Below are positions 1 through 7,657 of a stretch of DNA of 23,941 bases, piece after piece. The stretch comes from a virus. Made by a program: the position numbers and the translations under genes. The DNA is taken from positions 1 to 23,941 of the IMG/VR virus record IMGVR_UViG_3300034105_001835. The stretch is one strand, 5' to 3'. Positions within the stretch are counted from its first letter, which is position 1; every line of letters starts with the position of its first letter. The notes beneath the pieces were generated by a model. It saw only the letters and a list, made by a program, of their open reading frames with translations, was not told the origin of the DNA and made no database searches.

Positions 1-213
1 AATAACAAAGAAAACTCTGCTTCTCACAACTATAGTGCATCAGTTTTTAACACTGGTGGATTCTATGTTGGAATATCTTATAGAACAAGTGCTGTAAGTT
101 TAACCAGATCGTTAAAAGGTAGCATTTCTTCAATAGCAATTGCTAACAACAACACTTACACCAATGATGTATACAACATTGCAAATAGTCTGATTAAATA
201 TTGGAAAATATGA
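1..213 (+). CDS. C-terminal end of a probable tail/appendage protein (partial)
   Basis: Frame 1 is open from the first base to TGA at 211-213, giving the last 70 residues of a protein whose start lies before the window. The visible part is rich in Ser, Asn, Thr and aromatic residues, with alternating small and beta-branched residues (NTGGFYVGISYRT), ending in an Asn-rich turn region and a Trp near the C-terminus. This is what the end of a beta-rich, LamG-like or fibre-like domain looks like. With its rightward orientation, opposite to the replication block, and the small gene overlapping its stop, a structural or host-recognition protein is the best guess. No catalytic motif is visible, so the assignment is inference only. 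Confidence 0.55.
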   Translation, partial: NNKENSASHNYSASVFNTGGFYVGISYRTSAVSLTRSLKGSISSIAIANNNTYTNDVYNIANSLIKYWKI

Positions 214-419
214 TAGGATATAAATACACAGTAGAACAAGATGCTATTGATGCTGTTGCATTAGTAAATACGCATTATGGTTATCCAAGAGTAGATGATC
301 CAGTTACAATAACATGGACACAATTTTTTACAGATTCAGAAGATGAGAATAATATTTTCTTTTTTATTCCATTTGATGAGTCTTTAGAAGTTGTACTTGG
401 TGAACCTGAAGAATTTTAA
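210..419 (+). CDS. Small acidic protein following a tail gene
   Basis: This 69-aa protein starts at ATG 210, whose last two bases are the first two of the TGA that ends the upstream gene (ATGA overlap). A TTG at 201 is in frame but lies inside the upstream gene, so I prefer the ATG. The protein begins MIGYKYTVEQDAIDAVALVN and ends in an acidic LGEPEEF tail, with an aromatic FFFIPF stretch near residues 47-52. Small proteins of this shape, with a 'YKY..EQ.AIDA' start and a 'LGEP.EF' end, commonly sit directly behind tail-fibre genes in Bacteroidetes phages (from memory). A role as tail-fibre accessory or chaperone is plausible but unproven. It is the last rightward gene before the convergent junction. 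Confidence 0.75.
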   Translation: MIGYKYTVEQDAIDAVALVNTHYGYPRVDDPVTITWTQFFTDSEDENNIFFFIPFDESLEVVLGEPEEF

Positions 420-426
420 ACGCATT

Positions 427-448
427 TTGTCAATTTGAAGATTGACAA
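427..448. repeat. 8-bp hairpin after the rightward genes
   Basis: TTGTCAAT (427-434) and ATTGACAA (441-448) are perfect inverted repeats around a 6-nt loop, starting 8 nt after the stop of the rightward gene. No U-tract follows on either strand. It may stabilise a 3' end rather than terminate transcription. Confidence 0.5.
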
Positions 449-450
449 TA

Positions 451-490
451 AAGAGACAACTATGCTCAATGTTTAGTTGGTTTTTTCTTC
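451..490 (+). terminator. Intrinsic terminator of the rightward block
   Basis: CAACTA (457-462) pairs with TAGTTG (474-479) around an 11-nt loop. The purines at 451-455 can extend the stem against the following T-run. TTTTTT at 481-486 gives the U-tract for rightward transcripts. It lies 38 nt after the stop codon at 417-419. Confidence 0.6.
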
Positions 491-498
491 TTCTGTTG

Positions 499-530
499 GA
501 AAGTCCCCCAGTGATGGGGGATTTTCTTTT
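499..530. terminator. GC-rich 12-bp hairpin terminator at the convergent junction
   Basis: GAAAGTCCCCCA (499-510) pairs with TGGGGGATTTTC (515-526) around a GTGA loop: a 12-bp stem with one G-U pair, strikingly GC-rich in this AT-rich DNA. TTTT follows at 527-530, favouring rightward termination. On the leftward strand it begins 3 nt beyond the last stop codon (529-531) of the replication block and lacks a clear U-tract. It probably separates the two converging transcription units. Confidence 0.75.
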
Positions 531-1167
531 ACAGCTCATATTTAAGCACAAACTCTATCACTTCCTCTAAAAGCTTTTCAAGGTTGCCTTTGTTAGGAAT
601 AACATAATCAAACTCATAATCATCCAAAGCAGTTTCAGAAGGATGATCACCAGTAGATAAACCTCTGTCTACTCTTACTAGTATACCACCTTTGTTCTTA
701 ATTGCTTCAGCTTCATTAGGAAATCTAACATCTGTAATTAACCAGTTGCTTGAATCATCAAAATCAGAAAACAAAGCATTGATCCATACATCTTCATGTA
801 GTTGATCTCTTAATGCATTTGTTCCTAATGTTTGCAAGAACTCTCTTACAGTAATATCACCTCTTTCTGGATTACTCCATTCAGGTGACATTAATGTTTT
901 CTTAAATTCTTGTGACTCAAAATTTTCAATTGGAATACCACTAAGCAAACTTGCAATCTGTTTCAGCTTATAGGCATATTTAACAATTTGCCAGTTACAG
1001 TTTTGCAATGTAAACGCTTTTAGATCTGGATTGTCCAGCAATCTAGGAGCTATGTTTTTAATCTCACTAATATGATTTAAACCATATGTTGTCACAAGTT
1101 GGATTAGTTCTGCAGTAGTATCTTTACCAGAACCTATCTTGCCTGATATGCCAATTATTCTTGGCAT
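529..1167 (-). CDS. Deoxynucleoside monophosphate kinase
   Basis: Phage-type dNMP kinase, which phosphorylates dNMPs (classically dTMP, dGMP and hydroxymethyl-dCMP in T4) for the dNTP supply. The P-loop GKIGSGKDT comes right after the N-terminal strand PRIIGIS; the GSGKDT form is typical of T4 gp1-like kinases. Further family marks are the VREFLQTLGTNALRDQ helix, the WLITDVRFPNEAEAI segment (DVRFPNE is the conserved mid-protein motif) and a C-terminal HPSETALDDYEFDYVI stretch. I chose ATG 1167, which puts the P-loop at residue 9 as in relatives, giving 212 aa; an in-frame ATG at 1188 would add seven residues and enlarge the overlap with the small upstream gene. It is the last gene of the leftward block, against the junction hairpin. 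It complements ThyX and dUTPase elsewhere in the window. Confidence 0.88.
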   Translation of the reverse strand: MPRIIGISGKIGSGKDTTAELIQLVTTYGLNHISEIKNIAPRLLDNPDLKAFTLQNCNWQIVKYAYKLKQIASLLSGIPIENFESQEFKKTLMSPEWSNPERGDITVREFLQTLGTNALRDQLHEDVWINALFSDFDDSSNWLITDVRFPNEAEAIKNKGGILVRVDRGLSTGDHPSETALDDYEFDYVIPNKGNLEKLLEEVIEFVLKYEL

Positions 1168-1331
1168 TTGTTGTAGTCTTTTTTCCATTCTTTGTCTCTT
1201 GCTTCTATAGCTTCTTTGTTCATATTAATTCTGTATTTAAACTTGAGATACCTTCTAAGTAACTCAAGTTTATTAACAGTTGTGTTTTTCTTCATTATCA
1301 CGCAGTATGAAGATTTAATTACATCAATCAT
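1155..1331 (-). CDS. Small basic protein, 58 aa, unknown function
   Basis: ATG 1329-1331 overlaps the TGA of the upstream gene (ATGA), and the frame stays open to TAA at 1155-1157, overlapping the kinase start by 13 nt. This fills what would otherwise be a 140-nt hole in a gapless operon, which is the main reason to believe it. The protein is Lys-, Arg- and Asn-rich, beginning MIDVIKSSYCVIMKKN, with a basic central helix (KLELLRRYLKFKYRIN) and a charged C-terminal helix (KEAIEARDKEWKKDY). It has no membrane segment. The basic helices suggest nucleic-acid or protein binding, but no family is recognised. Confidence 0.65.
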   Translation of the reverse strand: MIDVIKSSYCVIMKKNTTVNKLELLRRYLKFKYRINMNKEAIEARDKEWKKDYNKCQE

Positions 1332-2191
1332 GGCAGTTCATCAATTATGTTAGTACTAGTTGCTTCTTCCCATTCTTCTTGGGTTGGTAATCTATAAGTA
1401 TCATCTTTTGCTTCAGATAATTCAGCTGTTTCTTCTTCAACTATTGATTCAACTGCATCTTCAAGTTCACATGGTCTAGCTTTTTCCATCAGATAAGAAT
1501 GCAATTTTGTTTGATGATCCAGCCATTCAGAAGGATGTGAATCTTGTAATGCTTGACCTATAATGTTATGAAAATCATAAAGATTTATGAATACCGTTTT
1601 ATCAGCATGAGCTTTGAACAAAGTTTTTATAGTGTTTAGTTGCATTGTGTTTAATATTGCATCATCTTTAAAGAACAACTCTGCAGCATATGAATATGCA
1701 CTTTTCAAACCTACAGAATATGCTGATAATAAATCTGCTGAATCTAAAAGTTCTTTCCAATATGCACCAGCACCATTGATAGTTTCTTGAATTTTACCTT
1801 CAGCTAGTAAGTCAGCTGCGCCTTTATGAACTCTTTTGTAAGAGCCATATGTGTTGTCATCTAAGATCATGTAGGAACCTGTTGTTTTATCAACACCTCC
1901 TAAGCTAAATCTAAAAGCAAACTGTTTGTTGTAAGAATTTACAAAGTTTGCTGCTAATACTAATTTAGGATCATCTTTGTAGTTTATCATCATAGACCCA
2001 AGGGCAACCATGCCATCTTGGGAACACTTGAATGATTCTGCCTCAATAGAAAATCCTGCATTTCTTATCTCACTTCTCACACGATTTACTATATGCATAT
2101 GTGCTATTGGTGTGTAGGTTTTTGTTTTTTCAGGTAATGGGATGCTGAGCATTTTAATAAATGCATCAGAACCTGTCAGGGTGCGTTTCAT
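1328..2191 (-). CDS. DUF932-like phage protein
   Basis: A 287-aa protein downstream of and overlapping the polymerase gene by 4 nt (ATGA), hence probably translationally coupled to it. The segment around residues 81-99 (ANFVNSYNKQFAFRFSLGG) resembles the conserved 'NSyDks.a.rfslGg' core of DUF932, a family common on plasmids and phages whose function is unknown. The middle is helical and Ala-rich. The C-terminal 45 residues are strongly acidic (DAVESIVEEETAELSEAKDD) and look disordered. Its place between PolB and dNMP kinase suggests a replication-linked role; the family match is by eye only. Confidence 0.6.
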   Translation of the reverse strand: MKRTLTGSDAFIKMLSIPLPEKTKTYTPIAHMHIVNRVRSEIRNAGFSIEAESFKCSQDGMVALGSMMINYKDDPKLVLAANFVNSYNKQFAFRFSLGGVDKTTGSYMILDDNTYGSYKRVHKGAADLLAEGKIQETINGAGAYWKELLDSADLLSAYSVGLKSAYSYAAELFFKDDAILNTMQLNTIKTLFKAHADKTVFINLYDFHNIIGQALQDSHPSEWLDHQTKLHSYLMEKARPCELEDAVESIVEEETAELSEAKDDTYRLPTQEEWEEATSTNIIDELP

Positions 2192-4179
2192 AAATCTAAT
2201 GTTAATTGTAATGACTTGTTGTTAGGAACCACCACTGCAGTTGTTTCAATCTTAAGAATCTCATCATAGATTTTGTCTAGATAATATTTCTCATTGATAT
2301 TATATTCTTCAAAAGGTGCATCATACGCCTTGTTGAATAATGTCTGCAAATGTGGACCACTTTCTAATTGTATTTCTCTTCCATCTGGATTACACTTGAT
2401 AATCTTTATGCCATTGTTAGTAACAAAGTATCTTACAAGTTTTTGTAGGTTTTTAGTATAATATTTACCCATCACAACTCCTCTTTCTTGAAAGAACCAA
2501 TCACCTTTGATTTTAGAGCCAATGCAATAATCAAAGATGTTTCTGTTGGTCTTGATATACTCTTTTGGATCTACTCCATTTACAAAGTATTCATACCAAG
2601 CTTTTGGAACAATAAGCATAGACTTGTTTTTGTGAAGAGGTAAATCATCAAACTCAAATCTACCTTTACATTTGGTCTTACCATCTGCATAAACTGCAAT
2701 ATAATTGTTTACATCACCAATAATCATTTTGGAATATTCAACTGACTCCAGCTGAAGTTGCGTCATGTCTTCCCATTCTTTGCATATTTCAAAGAATAGT
2801 TTTTCATCCTTCTTGTCAACAATAAATTCTAAACCATCTGTATTCTGCATCAAAGGTTGTGCTGATGGTATTTTAACAGCTATCATCTCATATAGCATTG
2901 CTAAAAGCAACTGGCCATTCACAGTAATTCTAAAGGTCAGTTCTGGATCATACAAAAATGAATACTTACTCTTACTTAAACCATAAGTAGCGTTCAACAC
3001 AATTTTAAATAGGTAGTTCAAAGGGTCTGACTTAGGATAAGTCTTTCTTTCTTCAAAGTACCATTCATACAATTCACAAAACTCTTTCTTTGGAATCTGA
3101 GCTGGAGACCATCTATTTCTAATAGCTAAATTAGGATAGTAACTAGTTACATCTACACTAAGAATCTTCTGATGAGACTCAGGTTTATATATACCAGATT
3201 TAATACAACCATGAATACCTCCTAACGCATAGTCAGTAGGTACACCTTTGTACATCATTCTGTATTTTGGACCTTTCTTTTTCTGTTGTTCTTCACTGGC
3301 GTCAAGTATGGTTGTATCTACAATCAGGTTTTTAAACCATGTATACATACCTTGAAACTCAGGTAAGTCAAACTTTACATAGGGTAACAATATATCGCGT
3401 ATGACAACATTCTTGCGATATGTCCTCATGTTGCGTATTGTTTTCTTGTCAAGATGTAGTTTTTCTGATAGAAAATGGAGAAATATCTCTTTGGATATTT
3501 TTGGTTCACTTGCAGAATACAAGTTAACATTATAGGTAGAACTTAACTTTGCTCTCAGATTAATCTGATTGCTCATCAGTTTGTCACCTTTCTTGCTTTT
3601 AAGATTGAATATAGCTTTTGTAGAAGCAACATCATTGATGCAGTATTCTATCACCAAATCTTGTGTCTCTTTATTAGGCACTTTTTCATAATGATGATGA
3701 GGCATCTCCTCTACATTTTGCCAATCCATACTAAACTGAGCATACTTCAAAGATGTACGCTTAGCGTTGCTGTCCCAGTGATTGAGTCTGTATATATCTA
3801 CACAGCGTATGGTCATCTTAAACTCTGGATAATCTAAAAATTCACCAGAGTCAGCTTTATTAATGACGTACTGAGCATAAGAATAGATCATAGCTGCAAT
3901 TCCTTCACCAGTTTCAAATGCATTGCGAGATAGATATTCTTCTTGATTAGCCAAGATATGTTCAGTAATTTGAGCATCAAAGTTTATATTGTTATAACCT
4001 AAATGCCAGTCTTTACATTCTCTTGATTCATTAAGAAATTCAATAAATCTCTCTGTATCATTTTGATATTCACTGATTACAAAAACCTTACGCTTAGAAC
4101 TACCATGTGCCTCAAAAACTGCAATAAAAGAATTGACAATGGTTTCATAATCCATCACCCAGAATTCGCGATGTCTCAT
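2188..4179 (-). CDS. Family B DNA polymerase with 3'-5' exonuclease
   Basis: The replicative polymerase, 663 aa. The exonuclease has Exo I D10-Y-E12, Exo II NNINFD (D68) and Exo III Y179-x3-D183. A YALGGIHG motif (317-324) links it to the polymerase domain, like the YxGG/A motif best known in protein-primed PolBs. Motif A is DVTSYYP (D343), motif B KIVLNATYG (392-400) and motif C QNTDG (445-449). Motif C has Asn446 where most PolBs have Asp (DTD); Asp448 is kept. At 663 residues it is shorter than cellular PolBs. It lies 1 nt beyond the upstream stop and overlaps the next gene by 4 nt. I saw no terminal-protein gene beside it, so the priming mode is open; a DnaG-like primase is encoded upstream. 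Confidence 0.93.
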   Translation of the reverse strand: MRHREFWVMDYETIVNSFIAVFEAHGSSKRKVFVISEYQNDTERFIEFLNESRECKDWHLGYNNINFDAQITEHILANQEEYLSRNAFETGEGIAAMIYSYAQYVINKADSGEFLDYPEFKMTIRCVDIYRLNHWDSNAKRTSLKYAQFSMDWQNVEEMPHHHYEKVPNKETQDLVIEYCINDVASTKAIFNLKSKKGDKLMSNQINLRAKLSSTYNVNLYSASEPKISKEIFLHFLSEKLHLDKKTIRNMRTYRKNVVIRDILLPYVKFDLPEFQGMYTWFKNLIVDTTILDASEEQQKKKGPKYRMMYKGVPTDYALGGIHGCIKSGIYKPESHQKILSVDVTSYYPNLAIRNRWSPAQIPKKEFCELYEWYFEERKTYPKSDPLNYLFKIVLNATYGLSKSKYSFLYDPELTFRITVNGQLLLAMLYEMIAVKIPSAQPLMQNTDGLEFIVDKKDEKLFFEICKEWEDMTQLQLESVEYSKMIIGDVNNYIAVYADGKTKCKGRFEFDDLPLHKNKSMLIVPKAWYEYFVNGVDPKEYIKTNRNIFDYCIGSKIKGDWFFQERGVVMGKYYTKNLQKLVRYFVTNNGIKIIKCNPDGREIQLESGPHLQTLFNKAYDAPFEEYNINEKYYLDKIYDEILKIETTAVVVPNNKSLQLTLDL

Positions 4180-4180
4180 G

Positions 4181-4540
4181 TTATTTTTCTTTTATGAATG
4201 CTTGAAAAGATTTGTGACTTGGGTTTACAGCAAATTTCTCTACAAACTCTCTAATATCAGCTTTCTCAGAAATGTAATACTCATAATAAGCATCAAGTAT
4301 TATTCTTTGCTCTTGTAAACCTAGTGTTCCATCAGCTTTTTTAACTGTCACAGGAAGACCTTTGTCAGATAACCTAGGCATCATCATAGGTTTTTCTTTT
4401 ACTTCTTTGCTAATAACAGCAAGAACTTTCTGAGTTGGATCATAAATTGCCTCTATGAAAGGGCATTCTTCTGAAGTTGGAATCATGCGAAATGTTTCAG
4501 TGTCATTCCACGTTGCTGCGTAAATCATCATGTTAGTCAT
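4181..4540 (-). CDS. Hypothetical protein, 119 aa, between PolB and nuclease genes
   Basis: I place the start at ATG 4538-4540, which overlaps the upstream stop by 8 nt; an earlier ATG at 4615 lies deep in the upstream gene. The protein begins MTNMMIYAATWNDTETFRMI, has a beta-rich first half, an odd EKPMMMPRLSDKGLP stretch and a helical C-terminal half (EQRIILDAYYEYYISEKADI) ending in FIKEK. No enzyme motif or membrane segment is present. Its stop is 1 nt from the PolB start, so it is co-translated with the polymerase and may assist it. No family is recognised. Confidence 0.72.
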   Translation of the reverse strand: MTNMMIYAATWNDTETFRMIPTSEECPFIEAIYDPTQKVLAVISKEVKEKPMMMPRLSDKGLPVTVKKADGTLGLQEQRIILDAYYEYYISEKADIREFVEKFAVNPSHKSFQAFIKEK

Positions 4541-5078
4541 TGGTATTGAATTTAAAGGTTTCTTTTTCTGGATCATATTTATTGCAAAGTTCACCAACTT
4601 TTTGCAAGGTATCAACAGGTATCAATAATATTTCTGCATATGCTTTAAAATATTTCTTAGGAAACAAAAATGATTCTACATATACCCATTCAGGAGTATG
4701 TATACCATAATAGTCAGAAATTGCTTTCTTGGCTTTTTCACTAAACTTTGAATATTTACCATTGATAAAGTTTGTGCAGTCTTTGCTAAACATATGCAGA
4801 TCAAATACATATGCCATTTTGCCATCTTCTGTTTTATTAACAAAGTCTAACATAGGATGACATAGTAAAACTTTTGTTTCAAAATCATGCCATGCTTGAC
4901 TATCATCTGGTTCGTAAACACAGATCAACTTGTTGTCAGTAACTGCTACTTCCTCATCTTGCCAGCTCACATAAGTTTGAACTGGCTTGAATGGAGTAGA
5001 GTTCTTCTTGAATCCTAATAAAGGATACAAAAAGGTATAAGACTTTTGAAAATAGTCTTTGTACAGAGTTTTTATCAT
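4533..5078 (-). CDS. Hypothetical protein, 181 aa
   Basis: Soluble, aromatic-rich protein starting MIKTLYKDYFQKSYTFLYPL, with ATG overlapping the upstream TGA by 4 nt. It contains Trp, Tyr and Phe-rich blocks (VSWQDEEVAV, YGIHTPEWVYVESFLFPKKY) and no obvious catalytic triad, Walker motif or zinc site. It sits between the RecE-like nuclease and the 119-aa gene, in the same translationally coupled run as the polymerase, so a role in replication or recombination is the contextual guess. No family is recognised. Confidence 0.75.
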   Translation of the reverse strand: MIKTLYKDYFQKSYTFLYPLLGFKKNSTPFKPVQTYVSWQDEEVAVTDNKLICVYEPDDSQAWHDFETKVLLCHPMLDFVNKTEDGKMAYVFDLHMFSKDCTNFINGKYSKFSEKAKKAISDYYGIHTPEWVYVESFLFPKKYFKAYAEILLIPVDTLQKVGELCNKYDPEKETFKFNTND

Positions 5079-6118
5079 AGTTCTATTTCATTGTTGTTAA
5101 TTAGAAACTCATATGGAAGATCAAAGTTTTTGTTATCAAAATGATAATCTGCTTTCTTGATTTCAATTTCTAATCTCTCTTCCCACTCTTTCATAGTCTC
5201 ATCAGTAACTTTGATAGGAGCAATTTGCATAAGTGAATCTACAACAACAAATCTGAATACTATATTATAATCTGCATATTTTGGCTGAGACAAGTACACA
5301 TGCTCTACAAGCTTTTTATACATGGCAGCTTGGAGATAATATCTATAGTACTCAATACTGTCTGTAAAACTTGTAACAGTTTTTGCAGTCTTCTTTAAGT
5401 CATTGATTCTTATCTCCTTTTTATCAGCATCAATAACCAAGTTATCAATGATACCTCTCAGACCAAAGTTAGGACTGTGACCAAACTTTACAAGTTGCAA
5501 CTCATTAAACTTTTCTGTTAAGCTAAAAGAGTCTGCAAAGAATCCCATGATGTCCATTACATATGGAGTACTTTTAATTTTAGATACCACTGAACTACAA
5601 AAGTTGTATGTGTCATCATCAATTATTATACGCCCTTCTGCTTTTTTCAAGTATTCAAAGTAAGCAATGTTTTTAGCTATTACCATTTTCTCCACGCGTT
5701 GTGAATCTGTTTTTAAAGATTGATATAAATTCACATCTTTTAAAACATCAAGAATAGCACCATTAAAATCAGCCAAGTTTTCTCTTGGATCACCATGTGC
5801 ATGCAGTTCTTTATAGTGATTGAAAATAATATTAATCACAGCACGTGCGTTGTCAGAAGGCAGATCAGCAGCACTGATTACAAAATCATCTTCAAACTTT
5901 TCAGGATTTAATAACAAACAATGTATAAGCGAACCTTCCATTGTTGTTTTGTCATAGCTGTCTTCTCTTTGGTTAAGCACATAGTGCATATAAAAGTTAA
6001 CAGGGCTATATGCTAACTTGCTCAAACCTGAGTAAGACATTAAGAAATCTTTTCCATAGAACTCTTGTTCTTTCTGGATTCTTTCTGAGATAGGAATTTC
6101 CACCAAATATTTTTTCAT
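5075..6118 (-). CDS. RecE-like PD-(D/E)XK exonuclease
   Basis: Predicted 5'-3' dsDNA exonuclease of the PDDEXK-like DUF3799/RecE-Cas4 type, used with an annealase or ATPase in phage recombination. From ATG 6118 (347 aa) the layout is: LSKLAYSPVNFYMHY helix, GSLIHCLLLNPEKF (His66, the usual GxxxH motif), Glu203, GIIDNL (Asp225), NDLKKT (Asp240-x-Lys242, the D/E-x-K pair) and YYLQAAMY (Gln263, the Q-motif helix). All expected catalytic positions are present. An upstream ATG at 6148 lies in the GIY-YIG gene; ATG 6118 is 1 nt beyond that gene's stop and is preferred. Pairing with the SSB-like protein and Sak4-like ATPase genes fits a complete recombination set. Confidence 0.83.
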   Translation of the reverse strand: MKKYLVEIPISERIQKEQEFYGKDFLMSYSGLSKLAYSPVNFYMHYVLNQREDSYDKTTMEGSLIHCLLLNPEKFEDDFVISAADLPSDNARAVINIIFNHYKELHAHGDPRENLADFNGAILDVLKDVNLYQSLKTDSQRVEKMVIAKNIAYFEYLKKAEGRIIIDDDTYNFCSSVVSKIKSTPYVMDIMGFFADSFSLTEKFNELQLVKFGHSPNFGLRGIIDNLVIDADKKEIRINDLKKTAKTVTSFTDSIEYYRYYLQAAMYKKLVEHVYLSQPKYADYNIVFRFVVVDSLMQIAPIKVTDETMKEWEERLEIEIKKADYHFDNKNFDLPYEFLINNNEIEL

Positions 6119-6119
6119 A

Positions 6120-6587
6120 TCAATCACAATTACAATTTTCCATATCACCAGGAAAGTATTTCCCCATTATATTACCATTGTAGCTATTAGCAGTAAGCAC
6201 ATCATTTTTAATCTGATGGATTACCTCACAAAAGCCAAGGTATTTTTTGGTACAACACACTTCAAGAATTTCTCTAGTGAAATTATCTACACCAAATATT
6301 TGTACACCTTCTTTAAGCTCAACACATGAGCCCCAGTACGTTTTCCAATCAGATTCTTTGACTACCTGCTTGAATTTCTTCCTGGTTGCAGTAGCCACTT
6401 TCTCTCTGGTGGAAATCTTTGTTTTTCTTTCAGAGTATAAACTCTTTTTACCTATGTAAAATGTACCAGTAACCTTGTTGGTTATTCTGTATACAAATCC
6501 TACAGCTTCTTTGCTATTAGGTAATTCGTCAATGTTTAGTATTTCACTTACTAAACCACTTTTTCCTTTGTAAGTCCAGTTACTCAT
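6120..6587 (-). CDS. SegE-like GIY-YIG endonuclease
   Basis: A 155-aa GIY-YIG nuclease. The signature appears as GFVYRIT (30-36) and FYIGKK (43-48); a DWKTYWGSC segment (80-88) and VDNFTREILEVC (100-111) follow, and the catalytic Glu is probably E121 in FCEVIHQ. This order matches the phage SegE-like GIY-YIG family. T4 Seg proteins are free-standing homing endonucleases, but here the gene is embedded in an operon with one-base and four-base overlaps (TAATG with the primase), unlike a recent homing insertion. A resident role in cutting branched or host DNA beside the RecE-like nuclease is possible. No extra DNA-binding domain is visible. Confidence 0.82.
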   Translation of the reverse strand: MSNWTYKGKSGLVSEILNIDELPNSKEAVGFVYRITNKVTGTFYIGKKSLYSERKTKISTREKVATATRKKFKQVVKESDWKTYWGSCVELKEGVQIFGVDNFTREILEVCCTKKYLGFCEVIHQIKNDVLTANSYNGNIMGKYFPGDMENCNCD

Positions 6588-7588
6588 TAGTCAAAATTTG
6601 GAGAATAAGCATCCATGCAAGCATGCAGTTTAGGATAAAAGTCTTCTAGTGCTATTTGTTTACCATGGTATCTAATTATATCACTGATATCTTTTTCCCT
6701 TGGTAAGTACATAAAGGGCAACTTGTAAGTTTCTTTGTAAAACTTCATTGCCTTGACACCTGCTTCATCACTATCCAAACATATTACTATGCGCTTATAT
6801 TGTTTTGCGTATTGTTTTAGCTGGTCTTTAGTAAACTTTGTAGACTCACTGTCTGGAGCTATACAATCTACTCTTAGACCTAAACTTTTTATTGCCATTA
6901 TATCTTTTAGAGAAGATGTTATCACAAGGGTTGTGTGCTTGTCAAGTTGTTCAGATCCTTGGATATAATCTAGAATCTTCAAAAACTTACGCTTTCTATT
7001 GTAAGGTTTGTAAATCTTGTAGAGCACGCCTTCTTTTGTGAAATAGCCATATGATACTTCATCAGAAGCAACTGTTCTAAGAGCTTCACCAGTATTAGCA
7101 TTGATTTCAGTCATTGTAAAATATTCTAAAGGTTTCACATTATACTTTGTAAGCATGCTGCTACCTATATTATATTTTAACCAGAAATCTGCGTCTTTCT
7201 TCATCCAGTTTCTGACAGTATGGCTTGTTACTTTCCAGTTGGTAAACTCTAGCTCTTCACCTCCCATGAAATTATCTTCACCATCATTCACAAATCTTGT
7301 GTAATCATTGATGATTCTTTTGCATGCAGCTATGAAGTCAAGATTTAAAATTGCACAAACCATATTTATACCATCACCATATCTTCCACTTGAATGACAC
7401 TTGAAAACATATTTCTTTTTAGTCTTGTGAACATACAATACCATTGAAGGGTTGGTATCTTTAGGGTTAAATAAACTCTTAATGCTCATTGACTGACCTG
7501 TCAATCTTACTGGTATATTCAAATAATAATTAAAGATCCATCCTGATGGAATGTCATCAATTTTTAAATGAGATTTACTATTAAACAT
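6587..7588 (-). CDS. DnaG-like Toprim primase
   Basis: A 333-aa primase. The N-terminal region (about 37-80) has the outline of a CHC2-type zinc domain (SLFNPKDTNPSMVLY, then FKCHSSGRYGDGINMV), but only one Cys-His pair remains where three or four ligands are expected. The Toprim domain spans about 220-305: LVITSSLKDIMAIKSLG, then LDSDEAG (D272, D274) and KDISDII (299-305). The usual Toprim glutamate of the first motif (E-G-x-x-D) is replaced by Ser. No helicase domain is fused. It is the first gene after the terminator at 7607-7645, with a possible -7 box immediately before its ATG. It supplies primers for PolB and the separate DnaB-type helicase. Confidence 0.85.
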   Translation of the reverse strand: MFNSKSHLKIDDIPSGWIFNYYLNIPVRLTGQSMSIKSLFNPKDTNPSMVLYVHKTKKKYVFKCHSSGRYGDGINMVCAILNLDFIAACKRIINDYTRFVNDGEDNFMGGEELEFTNWKVTSHTVRNWMKKDADFWLKYNIGSSMLTKYNVKPLEYFTMTEINANTGEALRTVASDEVSYGYFTKEGVLYKIYKPYNRKRKFLKILDYIQGSEQLDKHTTLVITSSLKDIMAIKSLGLRVDCIAPDSESTKFTKDQLKQYAKQYKRIVICLDSDEAGVKAMKFYKETYKLPFMYLPREKDISDIIRYHGKQIALEDFYPKLHACMDAYSPNFD

Positions 7589-7592
7589 GGCA

Positions 7593-7600
7593 CAAACTTA
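7593..7600 (-). promoter_or_regulatory. Candidate Bacteroidetes -7 box (TAAGTTTG) before the primase
   Basis: The leftward strand reads TAAGTTTG, matching TAnnTTTG, between the terminator at 7607-7645 and ATG 7588. The same octamer lies before ung. It is only 4 nt from the ATG, so transcripts would be nearly leaderless. No -33 TTTG is visible. Confidence 0.35.
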
Positions 7601-7606
7601 TAAAGG

Positions 7607-7645
7607 AAAAAAAAAGGGTAAGACATACATCTCACCCTCTTTCTA
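7607..7645 (-). terminator. Intrinsic terminator after the SSB-like gene
   Basis: On the leftward strand AGGGTGAGA (7638-7630) pairs with TCTTACCCT (7623-7615) around a 6-nt loop, a 9-bp stem with one G-U pair, followed by an unbroken run of T (7614-7607). The stem can extend with A-U and G-U pairs into the U-run. It begins about 20 nt after the stop of the SSB-like gene and separates it from the primase operon. Confidence 0.85.
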
Positions 7646-7657
7646 ACAATAAAAAAA

